From positions 186,001-250,000 of the forward strand of contig JBAZNU010000002.1 in the NCBI GenBank assembly GCA_041649015.1: a stretch of DNA of 64,000 nt, read 5' to 3'. How positions within the stretch are numbered: the stretch's first letter is position 1; every line of letters starts with the position of its first letter. Position numbers and translations under genes: made by a program. Source of the DNA: Ignavibacteria bacterium. GTDB lineage: Bacteria; Bacteroidota; Ignavibacteria; Tepidaquicellales; Tepidaquicellaceae. Below the pieces are notes generated by a model, which saw only the letters and a program-made list of their open reading frames with translations, searched no databases and was not told the DNA's origin. Positions 1 to 9,016 of the stretch are shown piece by piece.

Positions 1-591
1 GTTCTTCAAGAGCATGAATTCGAAAGAGTAGGAGGTGAAAATTCAATACAGCTAAAAGCGAGGATAATAGCCGCGACGAACAAAAATCTCAGTAAAATGG
101 TAAATGAAGGAACATTTAGAGAGGACCTTTATTACAGGTTAAGTGTTTTTTCTATCACATCACCACCTTTAAGAGACAGACGCAATGATATTGAATTACT
201 TGTAAAGCATTTCATTGAAAAGATAAACACAAAGCTTCATAAAAACGTTAGAAAAATACCGAAAGAAGTTATGTATCTTTTAAAGAATCACGAGTGGAGA
301 GGGAACGTTAGAGAGTTGGAAAACACACTAATGCAAGCGGTTGTTCTATCTAAATCAGATATGCTTGAGAAGGAAAATATATTACTGAAGAAATACACCG
401 ATAATGAATTCAGTGACTTACTTGCGAGGGAAAACATCTCACTTGAAGAGCTTGAAAAAGAATATATAAAAAGAATACTTACCCGTACAGACTGGAATGT
501 AAATAGAACATGTGAAGTATTAAAAATTAGTAAAGCAACAATATACAGGAAGATAGAGCAATACGGATTGAAACAACTGAAACAAAATTAA
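1..591 (+). CDS. Sigma-54-dependent transcriptional activator, C-terminal part (5' end outside window)
   Basis: The reading frame is open from base 1, so only the last 196 residues are visible. They hold the second half of an AAA+ sigma-54 interaction domain, with RIIAATN, FREDLYYRLSVF and the WRGNVRELEN segment. A Fis-type helix-turn-helix follows over about the last 45 residues (NVNRTCEVLKISKATIYRKI). Such proteins hydrolyse ATP to remodel RNA polymerase-sigma54 at -24/-12 promoters; most are NtrC-type response regulators. The receiver or sensor domain is upstream of the window, so the signal sensed is unknown. Its stop overlaps the convergent M1 peptidase end by 4 bp. The family assignment is firm; the target genes are not visible. 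Confidence 0.93.
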   Translation, partial: VLQEHEFERVGGENSIQLKARIIAATNKNLSKMVNEGTFREDLYYRLSVFSITSPPLRDRRNDIELLVKHFIEKINTKLHKNVRKIPKEVMYLLKNHEWRGNVRELENTLMQAVVLSKSDMLEKENILLKKYTDNEFSDLLARENISLEELEKEYIKRILTRTDWNVNRTCEVLKISKATIYRKIEQYGLKQLKQN

Positions 592-2483
592 TTGTTCCTG
601 ATTTCGTTATCATTTAAGTTTGAATCAGGAATATATTTACTCCCCAATATTATAACCGAAACTTTACCAGTAAATTTATCGCTAATTGAGATTGAATTAG
701 TGTTTTCCCAAACAGAAGCACTTTTTTTAATTACGATATTTCTATTATTAACGTCTGTAATACTAATTTGAACCGGAACAGGCATCCCACCTTTATTGGA
801 AACAACAAAACTAAGAGTGAAGTCATCATTCTGATTGAATTTATACAGACCTAAATCCGCAGTACCGAATTCCATAAACCATCTCTTCCAGAACCAGTTA
901 TAATCAGTTTTTGTAAACGTGTTAAAAAGATTAAAAAAGTCGTATGGAGTCGGGTGCTTACCATTCCAAATTCGAATGTACTCTTTTAAAAAATCTTTAA
1001 ACATTACATCGCCGACCATCTCTTTGAGTATATCATAAACCAGAGCGGCTTTATTGTATGCATTGAGACGATAAGAAGGGGAGCGCAACTGATTTGATAT
1101 AGACAGCATTGGAATATCATAAAACGTTCCTGCGGTTTTAAGATATGAGATAACGTTGTAGGCTCTTGAATCTATTCTGTTAGTATCTCTAAAAGAATCA
1201 ACAGGGGCAAATTTTTCCATTAAACTTTGAAATTCCTGCGGCAGGAAGACAGCCCATCCTTCATCCATCCAAGCATACTTACGCTCATTAGTACCTATGT
1301 AAAAAGGGAAAAAAGTATGAGACATTTCGTGAGAAGTAAGGTAAACAGTTGATTCCCAGGTCTCTGTATCATCATCGTTAATAATCATCGGATATTCCAT
1401 ACCCCCCTCGCCGTTAAAAACAGTCATTGAAGAATAAGGATATGGAACGCCAGGGTATGTGTTCCCCATATATTCAATGAATTTTTCTGCAATATTAAAT
1501 ACATTGTATTTATTGTAAGCCAGAGCATTTGGTCTGAAAGCTGTATGAAGATTAACTTTTCCGGAATTAACATTTTTCATTTTCCACTTATAGTGATCAC
1601 TCATTGCAAAAGCAAAATCCGGTACATTATCAGCTTTAAAATACCAAACATTATTCCCATTATTTTTTGTTAATTGATTAGTCGAATTAAGGACTGAACA
1701 ATCAACTTCAAAGAAATCATCATCCTTAACAGCAGCGTTATACAGTTTCAAATAATAATCTTGAAGTATTTCATCAGGATTTTGCAATAATCCTGTTGCC
1801 CAAACACACATATTGGGTCTATCTGTTGTTATTTTAACGTTGAAATTATTAAAGTCATTGTAGTATTCTACCTGACCTTTATAATCAATCATATCCCATC
1901 CATCAATATCATCAAAGACCGAAACCTGTGGATACCAATGACCTATCATGTAAGATGTGGAATCATATTTACCCATCCGCGGGAAGTCTTCAGGGATTAT
2001 GAAACTCCAGTCGATAATAATATTGCAAGAAGATTTAGGGGATAAAGGAGTATTTAATTTAACAACGAGATTTGTTCCTCCACGGGAGACACTATTTGAT
2101 TTAAGGTCAACATCATTACTGTTTATGACAAGTTTTGCAATTTCCAATCCTTTGGTAAGATTTTTCTCATTAACCTCCCAATCACGAGATTTACCGGGTT
2201 TAGAGAAGTCCTGATACGTGCGAAAAACAATCCTATCGAGAGAATGCGGAGAATTATTATAATATTTGATTCTTGCTGTTGCTGTCAATTTTTGTGTAAA
2301 TGAATTAATGAACACATCAATTTCATAATCAGCAGAATTTTGCCAATAGTTTACACCCGGAGATCCGGTTACTGACCGAGTTTGCTTTTCGTAAGCATTA
2401 TTAATTTCATTCGGAACAAAGATATTCTGTGCACTTAGTGAAAGTGAGTAGAAAGCAAGTGCGATTGATATAATGTATTTCAT
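588..2483 (-). CDS. Secreted M1-family zinc metallopeptidase
   Basis: A frame is open from 2546, but the ATG at 2483 gives a clean signal peptide (MKYIISIALAFYSLSLSAQ), so I start there; the protein is 631 residues. The gluzincin signature is complete: GGMEY (about residues 360-364, the GAMEN-like exopeptidase motif), HEMSH (385-389) and the third zinc ligand Glu 18 residues later in WMDEGW. The N-terminal 200 residues look like the beta-sandwich typical of M1 enzymes. M1 enzymes cleave N-terminal residues from peptides; export to periplasm or surface is inferred from the signal. There is no C-terminal sorting domain. No strong Shine-Dalgarno site precedes either start. Confidence 0.9.
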   Translation of the reverse strand: MKYIISIALAFYSLSLSAQNIFVPNEINNAYEKQTRSVTGSPGVNYWQNSADYEIDVFINSFTQKLTATARIKYYNNSPHSLDRIVFRTYQDFSKPGKSRDWEVNEKNLTKGLEIAKLVINSNDVDLKSNSVSRGGTNLVVKLNTPLSPKSSCNIIIDWSFIIPEDFPRMGKYDSTSYMIGHWYPQVSVFDDIDGWDMIDYKGQVEYYNDFNNFNVKITTDRPNMCVWATGLLQNPDEILQDYYLKLYNAAVKDDDFFEVDCSVLNSTNQLTKNNGNNVWYFKADNVPDFAFAMSDHYKWKMKNVNSGKVNLHTAFRPNALAYNKYNVFNIAEKFIEYMGNTYPGVPYPYSSMTVFNGEGGMEYPMIINDDDTETWESTVYLTSHEMSHTFFPFYIGTNERKYAWMDEGWAVFLPQEFQSLMEKFAPVDSFRDTNRIDSRAYNVISYLKTAGTFYDIPMLSISNQLRSPSYRLNAYNKAALVYDILKEMVGDVMFKDFLKEYIRIWNGKHPTPYDFFNLFNTFTKTDYNWFWKRWFMEFGTADLGLYKFNQNDDFTLSFVVSNKGGMPVPVQISITDVNNRNIVIKKSASVWENTNSISISDKFTGKVSVIILGSKYIPDSNLNDNEIRNN

Positions 2484-2604
2484 GATAAATTTTGAAATAA
2501 AATAAGGATTGTAAACTGCAGAAACAATATTGTTCAAAAAATCCAATTTTTAATAATATTACAATAATATTACCCAGTGAACTAAATATTTATATAAAAC
2601 CGAG

Positions 2605-3456
2605 TCAATATTTCTTAATGATATCTTTAGCTGTCTTTATTATTTCATTTCTAAGTGACTTAGGTTTAATAACTTTGCATTTGTTTCCCCAGCCGAGTAT
2701 CCAAGATATGAATTCGCGTGATATTTTTAGTTTTGCTTTAAAAAGTACTCCTTTTTCGGTTTCTAAAATTATTTGATTATTAATGAAGACTCGGTTCTTG
2801 ATATTGGTGCAAGAATTATCGAAAAGCAATTCTACGTTCTCTACAACACCTGACTGGTAAATTCCCCAGGAATCTTTCAGAAACTCATACATTGACGGAA
2901 GGCTTTTGTGTGCAGACTTTTTTGAGGTGAAGTTTATGTTTTGTAACTTTTCAATTAGATAAAACCTTACTTTTTGAATATCATCATTTTCAAGTCCTAC
3001 CAGGATAAAAGAACGGCTAGTTTTTAATAATCCAACAGGTATTACATTTCTTCTTAAAGTAATCCTTTTCTCATCTTTTTCATAATCGAATTCGATTTTT
3101 GTTTTCTGATTTATTGACTTTACGATTTGAACGAAGTATTTCAGCGTCTCATCTTTAAAAATTTGTCTTATTCCTTTTAAGTTCTTAATTGTATCAGTAT
3201 CATTAAGAGCCAGATATGTATTGATGAGTTTATTGAGCAGCTTCGTAGATATTTTTTGATTAATTTTTAACCTTCTTTTTGATGAGTGTAGAGGGATCCC
3301 AATTTCTCTAATCTTAGTGAAATCTCTACGAACTGTTGTCAGGCTTTCAGATACTAATCGAGATATATCATTTTCGGAAAAATTATCAGGTTTATCCAGA
3401 ACCATTGATATAATGTCAATCTGTCTTATTAATTCTTTTGAAATTTCTTTTGGCAT
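2605..3456 (-). CDS. WYL-domain transcriptional regulator with N-terminal HTH
   Basis: This 283-residue protein has a DeoR-like winged helix in the first 65 residues (the ENDISRLVSESLTTVRRDF segment carries the recognition helix). A WYL domain follows from about residue 125 and a WCX-type C-terminal extension comes after it. WYL domains are ligand- or nucleic-acid-sensing modules, common in regulators of DNA-damage and defence genes. The canonical W-Y-L residues are not all obvious; the family is called from the overall layout (RRNVIPVGLLKTSRSFILVG). It is transcribed away from fmt. Its targets cannot be read from the sequence. Confidence 0.8.
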   Translation of the reverse strand: MPKEISKELIRQIDIISMVLDKPDNFSENDISRLVSESLTTVRRDFTKIREIGIPLHSSKRRLKINQKISTKLLNKLINTYLALNDTDTIKNLKGIRQIFKDETLKYFVQIVKSINQKTKIEFDYEKDEKRITLRRNVIPVGLLKTSRSFILVGLENDDIQKVRFYLIEKLQNINFTSKKSAHKSLPSMYEFLKDSWGIYQSGVVENVELLFDNSCTNIKNRVFINNQIILETEKGVLFKAKLKISREFISWILGWGNKCKVIKPKSLRNEIIKTAKDIIKKY

Positions 3457-3548
3457 ATATTATAATAAAAAATCACTTTTCAAATAAAATAAATATTATT
3501 GTTTCATAGTAAGTCTTTTGCTTTAGCGGTTTTGGAAACTGCACAAAA

Positions 3549-4472
3549 TCATGAAGAGAATATAATAAAATCGTTAGACATTCCATTAACAAAATCTGTT
3601 GCATTCATTGCCTTTTTACCTTCAGGTTGGATAGATAATATTTCAAGATCATTGTCAAGGGTTGAAACATAAAGTTTTTTATCAACAGAAAACAATGTTC
3701 CTGGTATTTTATTTGATTTTATATTACTCAATAGGCTTTTCAAAACTTTGTATACTTTTCCATTACTTGTTGTATAAGCTGAAGGAGCCGGGGATAGACC
3801 TCTTATGTAATTGTGTAATGATATCGAATCTTTATTCCAATCAATTAAACAATCCTTACGATATATCTTTGGAGCTATTGTTGCAATTGAATTATCTTGA
3901 CTAATCAGTTTGTAAGTTCCGTTTTTAACAAGATTAATTGTATCAATTATCAGGTTGGCACCTTCTTCTGACATTCTATAATATACATCTCCAAAAGTAT
4001 CATTAATGTTAATAGAAATTTCCTTCTGTAAAATTATACTACCAGTGTCAACGCTATTGTCAAGAAAAAAAGTGGTTATGCCAGACATTGATTCTCCATT
4101 CATTATAGCGCGGTTTATTGGTGCAGCACCTCTATATTTAGGCAACATAGATGCATGCAAATTAATCGAACCTAGTTTAGGAATTGTAAAAATCTCTTTT
4201 GGAAGGATACGAAAAGCAATTATAACAATTATGTCAGGATTCAAACAATTCAAATTATTAATGAAATCTTCGTCTCGAAGGTTCTCAGGCTGAAGTACAG
4301 GAATTTTGTACTCCAAAGCGAATTTTTTGACATCAGAATAATTCAATTTAAGTCCTCGGCCTTTTTTCTTATCCGGAACCGTGACAACTGCGGGAACTTC
4401 ATAGTCACTTTGTACAATCCTTCTGAAAGCAGGTATCCCAAAATCCGGCGAACCCATTAAAATTATTCGCAT
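3549..4472 (-). CDS. fmt: Methionyl-tRNA formyltransferase
   Basis: It formylates Met-tRNAfMet with 10-formyl-THF to make the initiator tRNA. The 307-residue length is normal for Fmt. The formyltransferase fold starts with GSPDFGIPAF, and the catalytic loop SINLHASMLPKYRGAAP carries the Asn/His pair, with the downstream DTGSII Asp. A C-terminal OB-like domain follows from about residue 205. It lies 12 bp downstream of def on the same strand, the classical def-fmt pairing in which the deformylase removes the group that Fmt adds. A recognisable start and full domain set make this secure. Confidence 0.97.
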   Translation of the reverse strand: MRIILMGSPDFGIPAFRRIVQSDYEVPAVVTVPDKKKGRGLKLNYSDVKKFALEYKIPVLQPENLRDEDFINNLNCLNPDIIVIIAFRILPKEIFTIPKLGSINLHASMLPKYRGAAPINRAIMNGESMSGITTFFLDNSVDTGSIILQKEISININDTFGDVYYRMSEEGANLIIDTINLVKNGTYKLISQDNSIATIAPKIYRKDCLIDWNKDSISLHNYIRGLSPAPSAYTTSNGKVYKVLKSLLSNIKSNKIPGTLFSVDKKLYVSTLDNDLEILSIQPEGKKAMNATDFVNGMSNDFIIFSS

Positions 4473-4484
4473 AATGATAAGAAT

Positions 4485-5048
4485 TTATTTCCCGTTAAAG
4501 ATTGGATAATTTGGCAATACTTTGTGCTTTTTGATTTTATTAAGTGATGCTTTTAGTTTCTTCAGTTCATCTTCGTCGAGATGATCAACAAACAGTTTAC
4601 CATGCAGATGGTCTATTTCATGCTGAATGACTCTTGCGAGCATACCATCTGCTTCGAGAGAAACATCATTCATGTCAAAGTCATTATACTTAACGAATAT
4701 TTTCTCAGGTCTTTTTACTTCAGCTCTTACTTCCGGTATGCTAAGACAACCTTCTTCGATAGCAATTTCCCCATGATTATCAGTAATGACAGGATTTATT
4801 AAAGTAATTGGTTTTACATGCTTGTATTCATCTATGCAGGAAATGTCAATGACACAAAGCGATTTATCGAAATTTACCTGAGGAGCCGCTAAACCAATTC
4901 CTTCGGCACTTGCCATGGTAAAATACATATCCTGTACGAGTTTAATAATCTCTTTGTCAATTTTTTTAATGGGTTTAACTTCTTTACGAAGTATTTCCAT
5001 ACCGTACGTCGTAATCGGAAGTTGCTCCGGAATATTATTGAAATTCAT
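4485..5048 (-). CDS. def: Peptide deformylase
   Basis: This 187-residue metalloenzyme removes the N-formyl group from nascent proteins. All three family motifs are present: GIGLAAPQ near residue 54, EEGCLS around 98 (metal-ligand Cys) and HEIDH around 142 (two His ligands and catalytic Glu). It is immediately upstream of fmt in the same transcription direction, so the two are probably co-transcribed. The long lysine-rich tail (KKLKASLNKIKKHK) is typical of Bacteroidota/Ignavibacteria versions. Confidence 0.97.
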   Translation of the reverse strand: MNFNNIPEQLPITTYGMEILRKEVKPIKKIDKEIIKLVQDMYFTMASAEGIGLAAPQVNFDKSLCVIDISCIDEYKHVKPITLINPVITDNHGEIAIEEGCLSIPEVRAEVKRPEKIFVKYNDFDMNDVSLEADGMLARVIQHEIDHLHGKLFVDHLDEDELKKLKASLNKIKKHKVLPNYPIFNGK

Positions 5049-5079
5049 ATATATAAAAACAAAAATATTTTAAAATCGT

Positions 5080-6609
5080 TTAATCCTTTTTGATAAATTC
5101 ATAATAAAGAGGGTCAACAAAATCCGATGATTTTATTTTTATGCTTTTTATTTTGCCATCGTTGAAATAAACAGGTGCAAGGCATCTTCCAATAACAAGG
5201 TCAGCAAATTCACAAATAAGAGTGTCGTTTCTCCAATGACTTAATACTCCACGCGTTTCCGGCCGAGATGACAATGTGAAATTAAGATTATTCTCTGCAG
5301 CAGAAATCAAGAGGTCACCTGCCTGTACGTTTGAATAGGTACCAACCAGTTCATTAAGATTAAAATTGGATTTTAGGTTTGGGTCCTTTTTATTGTATAT
5401 TTCGTTCCAAGTTATTTTATCGTAAGGTACACCGTCTTTTGTACTATTTAAGTACGCGAGACTATCCCAATTGAAAACTTCTTTGTTCAGTGCATAATCA
5501 AAAAGCTGATACATGAGAGAGGTGATGATCTCGTTTTGGTCATTGTTTGTGAGTATAACAAGTCCGAATTTCCTATCGGGAAGAAATGCAGTCCGAGACA
5601 ACATACCATCGTAACCACCGGAGTGTTCAATCATGAGTTCACCTTTATAATCAGCAATACCCCATCCAAGACCGTAAGTATTGAAATGCCTGTTTGTGAG
5701 TCTTCCAGTGCCATGAGTCGGAGATGGTATAATGTTATAAGGAATGTGTGTTGACAATATAAGTTTTTTGGAGAAGATATCATTATTATTCAGTGTACCC
5801 ATATTAATCTGCATTGCAACCCATTTTGCCATGTCACTTGCAGAGGAGATGAGTCCTGCAGCAGCTGCGAGATTATCTACATTGCGCCATTTTATCGGAA
5901 CCATATTATATTCATAATCGAAAGTATGAGGAGAGGCAATATTTTGCGTGTTATTTAATTGGGAAATACTTATAAGAGTTCTTTTCATATCGAGCGGGTT
6001 CAGAATCCTTTCCTGAACGAATTCGCCCCAACTTTTTCCTGTTATGTTTTTAATAACCTCTGCCGCAATAGTATATCCAGTATTGAAATAACCATAACCG
6101 CTTCTAAAACCAAATACGGGTTTGACGTATTGTAGTTTTTCTATTAGTGCAACATCAGAATAATTTGTTCCCCATGTAATAAAGTCACCATGAAATGTCC
6201 CAGTACCTATTCTATGTGTCAGAACATCTTTTATAGTTAAGAGTTGCGTTGAAGTATTGTCATATAACTTAATGCCGGGTATATAAAGATTAACTTTATC
6301 ATCAAGTTTAAGTTTATTTTCACTTTCCAGAATTGCTATTGAAAGACCAGTAAACGCCTTACTGTTTGAAGCAACTGCAAAAAGGGTATTTTCATCAACT
6401 CTATCATTCTTACAAAGTTCATTGAGACCATAACCTTTTACGTAAGTAATAATCCCGTTTTCGATAATTGCTACAGACATTCCCGGAATTTTCCATCTTA
6501 TCATAGATTCTTCAACATACTCGTCAATATTTTTTCCCAATAACATAATTTGAGCAAAAATATGCACAGGGATTAAAATGAAAATAGCCGATAATAGTAT
6601 TTTTTTCAT
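5080..6609 (-). CDS. Exported serine hydrolase of the beta-lactamase class C / DD-peptidase fold
   Basis: The protein has 509 residues. A signal peptide (first 19 residues, ending HIFAQ) precedes a serine beta-lactamase-like domain. The nucleophile motif SNSK (SxxK) is at about residue 93, YFN (the Tyr general-base motif) at about 171, and HSG (the KTG equivalent) at about 337. The last ~100 residues match the beta-barrel tail (DUF3471-like) often found in these enzymes. Members act as esterases, D-amino-acid peptidases or penicillin-binding-protein-like hydrolases; the substrate cannot be decided here. It is transcribed divergently from the EF-G-like gene. Confidence 0.88.
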   Translation of the reverse strand: MKKILLSAIFILIPVHIFAQIMLLGKNIDEYVEESMIRWKIPGMSVAIIENGIITYVKGYGLNELCKNDRVDENTLFAVASNSKAFTGLSIAILESENKLKLDDKVNLYIPGIKLYDNTSTQLLTIKDVLTHRIGTGTFHGDFITWGTNYSDVALIEKLQYVKPVFGFRSGYGYFNTGYTIAAEVIKNITGKSWGEFVQERILNPLDMKRTLISISQLNNTQNIASPHTFDYEYNMVPIKWRNVDNLAAAAGLISSASDMAKWVAMQINMGTLNNNDIFSKKLILSTHIPYNIIPSPTHGTGRLTNRHFNTYGLGWGIADYKGELMIEHSGGYDGMLSRTAFLPDRKFGLVILTNNDQNEIITSLMYQLFDYALNKEVFNWDSLAYLNSTKDGVPYDKITWNEIYNKKDPNLKSNFNLNELVGTYSNVQAGDLLISAAENNLNFTLSSRPETRGVLSHWRNDTLICEFADLVIGRCLAPVYFNDGKIKSIKIKSSDFVDPLYYEFIKKD

Positions 6610-6700
6610 AATATCTTAATTTCTTAAAATTAAGAATATTTAATATTATTAAAAAGTGGCTTTAAAATCACAGTCACAATTATTATTTTAATCGTTTATA

Positions 6701-6717
6701 TAATTTTGATAATTTTG
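6701..6717 (+). promoter_or_regulatory. Candidate promoter element, tandem TAATTTTG
   Basis: Two back-to-back TAATTTTG octamers (6701-6708 and 6710-6717) lie 40-56 bp upstream of the EF-G-like start. They match the Bacteroidetes -7 consensus TAnnTTTG. No convincing -33 TTTG box sits at the usual distance, and chance occurrence is considerable in AT-rich DNA. Confidence 0.3.
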
Positions 6718-6756
6718 AATAACTTTAAAAATAAGCAAGCAAGGAGCTAAAATCTT

Positions 6757-8868
6757 ATGCCTGATTTTAAATCGGAACAAATAAGGAATATAACCGTAAT
6801 AGGTCATGGGGGAAGCGGTAAGACAATACTAACGGAAGGAATTCTACACTCGGCAGGAGTAACCAACAGATTCGGCAAGATAGAGGAAGGAAATACAGTC
6901 AGCGATTATCACAAGGATGAAATCGAAAAACAGATGTCGATAAATTCTTCACTAATGAACTGTTATTGGAAAAAGGGTGACGGAGAGAAAGTTAAATTTA
7001 ATATAATAGACACTCCGGGATTTATGGATTTTACAGGTGAAGTGAAATCATCCTTAAGGATAACAGAAACAGCTATTATGGTTGTAGATGCTTTTAAGGG
7101 TATAGAAGTAGGTACAGAATCATCATTCAAATTTACTAAAGAATTTCACAATAATATAATATTTGTAATCAATAAACTTGACACTGAAAACTCAGTATTT
7201 GAAGAGACGGTAAATCAGCTTGTAGAAAGTTTTGGTCCTCAGGTAGCAGTGGCATCTTATCCAGTAAATCACGGATTAGGATTTAATTCAGTGATAGACG
7301 TAATAAAAATGAAGATGTATAAATTTACTACTGACGGAAAAGGCGACTATACTATTGAAGATATTCCAGCAAATCATAAAGAAAAGGCTGATGAATATCA
7401 TCAAAAGTTAATAGAAGCGATTGCTTCTGAAGATGATGCATTAATGGAGAAGTTTTTTGAGTCAGGTTCACTTACTGAATCCGAGATTGCGGAGGGATTA
7501 AAGATAGGGCTGAAAGACAGGATGCTGTTTCCTGTATTTTGTACATCAGCATCAACGAATGTAGGCGTTAAGCCACTTATGGATTTTATAGCTGATTACA
7601 CAGAATCACCGGTGGAGAGACCAGCAGAAAAAGGTCATAAGCCAAACAGTGATGAAGTAGTTGAAGTAAAACCTGATGTAAACGGACAACCAGTTTTATT
7701 TATTTTTAAAACTATTTCTGAAAAGAATATAGGAGAGCTTTCATTTTTCAGAGTATATTCAGGTAAGGTGACTCCAGGAATGGATTTAATAAATGAGGCA
7801 ACGGGAAAATCGGAAAGGCTTGCACAGACATATACGATGAACGGAAAGGACAGAAAAGAAATATCGGAAGTAATAACGGGAGATTTTGCCGGAGTTGTAA
7901 AGTTAAAAGATTCGCATACGAACAACACACTTTCTTCAAAGCAGTTTCCAGTAGTACTTGAGCCGATTAAATTTCCATTACCGAATATGTCTCTTGCTAT
8001 AGCTTCAGCGAGAAAAGGTGAAGAGGACAAGCTTGGACAAGCCTTGCATTCATTCCATGAAGAAGATCCGACATTTGCGATGAACTATGATCCAGAAATC
8101 AGTCAGACTATTATTCATGGGCAAGGTGAGATTCACATTAACACGATCATAAACAGAATGAAAGCAAAGTACGGACTTGATGTAGTACTTACGGAACCAA
8201 AAATTCCATATAAAGAAACGATTAAAAGAAAAGCTAATGATGTTGAGTACAGGCACAAGAAGCAAACAGGTGGTAAAGGACAATTTGGGCACGTCGTAAT
8301 AAATGTAGAACCTAAACCCAGAGGTGAAGGATTCGAATTTGTTGATGCAATTGTAGGTGGAGTAATTCCGGGAAGGTTTATTCCGGCTGTTGAAAAAGGT
8401 ATAATAGAAACAATGGCATCCGGTGTGCTGATTGGCTGTAAAGTTATTGATGTGAAGGTGACTCTTCATTTCGGTTCTTTCCATAATGTTGATTCAGATG
8501 AATTATCATTTAAGCTAGCTGCATCACAGGCATTCCGTAAAGGTTTCAAGGATGCCAGTCCTGTAATACTCGAACCTGTTTATGAAGTTGAAATATACTT
8601 CCCCGAGGAATTCATGGGTGCTGTTTCAGGGGATGTATCATCACGCAGAGGAAAGATACTTGGTATGGAATCTGAAGGAAGATTACAGGTTATCAGATGT
8701 CACATTCCATTATCGGAAATGAACGGATATTCTTCAAAACTACGTTCATTCACACAAGGACGGGGTTCATATACGAGGAAATTCTCGCATTATGAAGAAG
8801 TACCGAAAGAAGTGGAAACCAAGATAATAGCTGACTACGAGAAGAAGAGAGCAGAAGAGCAGAAATAG
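6757..8868 (+). CDS. Elongation factor G-like GTPase, EF-G2 type
   Basis: The 703-residue protein has the full EF-G domain order. GTPase motifs are G1 GHGGSGKT (16-23), G3 DTPG (85-88), G4 NKLD (139-142) and G5 CTSAS. Domains II to V follow and end in the conserved RGKILGMESEG/GYSSKLRSFTQGRG region. The P-loop and switch I (EEGNTVSDYHKDEI) differ from canonical EF-G, which has AHIDAGKTT and an RGITI-containing switch I. This marks it as the EF-G2-like paralogue rather than the str-operon fusA. An AAGGAG site at 6741-6746, 10 bp before the ATG, fixes the start. Family members bind ribosomes; some paralogues in Bacteroides are reported to translocate without GTP hydrolysis. The exact role here is inference. 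Confidence 0.9.
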   Translation: MPDFKSEQIRNITVIGHGGSGKTILTEGILHSAGVTNRFGKIEEGNTVSDYHKDEIEKQMSINSSLMNCYWKKGDGEKVKFNIIDTPGFMDFTGEVKSSLRITETAIMVVDAFKGIEVGTESSFKFTKEFHNNIIFVINKLDTENSVFEETVNQLVESFGPQVAVASYPVNHGLGFNSVIDVIKMKMYKFTTDGKGDYTIEDIPANHKEKADEYHQKLIEAIASEDDALMEKFFESGSLTESEIAEGLKIGLKDRMLFPVFCTSASTNVGVKPLMDFIADYTESPVERPAEKGHKPNSDEVVEVKPDVNGQPVLFIFKTISEKNIGELSFFRVYSGKVTPGMDLINEATGKSERLAQTYTMNGKDRKEISEVITGDFAGVVKLKDSHTNNTLSSKQFPVVLEPIKFPLPNMSLAIASARKGEEDKLGQALHSFHEEDPTFAMNYDPEISQTIIHGQGEIHINTIINRMKAKYGLDVVLTEPKIPYKETIKRKANDVEYRHKKQTGGKGQFGHVVINVEPKPRGEGFEFVDAIVGGVIPGRFIPAVEKGIIETMASGVLIGCKVIDVKVTLHFGSFHNVDSDELSFKLAASQAFRKGFKDASPVILEPVYEVEIYFPEEFMGAVSGDVSSRRGKILGMESEGRLQVIRCHIPLSEMNGYSSKLRSFTQGRGSYTRKFSHYEEVPKEVETKIIADYEKKRAEEQK

Positions 8869-8891
8869 AAATAAATATATTATTAATACAG

Positions 8892-8919
8892 AAAGGGCTG
8901 AAAAATTCAGCCCTTTTTT
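8892..8919 (+). terminator. Rho-independent terminator after the EF-G-like gene
   Basis: A perfect 11-bp stem (8892-8902 with 8906-8916) with a 3-nt loop and GGGC core is followed by a T run. It lies 24 bp downstream of the stop codon. Confidence 0.92.
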
Positions 8920-8935
8920 ATTATGCTTAAAGTGA

Positions 8936-8943
8936 TAATTTTG
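8936..8943 (+). promoter_or_regulatory. Candidate promoter element TAATTTTG
   Basis: A single TAATTTTG octamer lies between the EF-G terminator and the Omp28-like gene, about 74 bp before its ATG. It matches the Bacteroidetes-type -7 consensus. No convincing upstream box is seen. Confidence 0.3.
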
Positions 8944-9016
8944 TACATTTCTTTTTAAAAACGTTTTAATGAAGTTATTTTCAAATAGTCCCATAAACGT
9001 ATAATAAATATTTGAA

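Noticed and set aside
2484..2546. Upstream extension of the M1 peptidase
   Set aside because: The downstream ATG at 2483 gives a clean signal peptide, whereas the extension would bury it.
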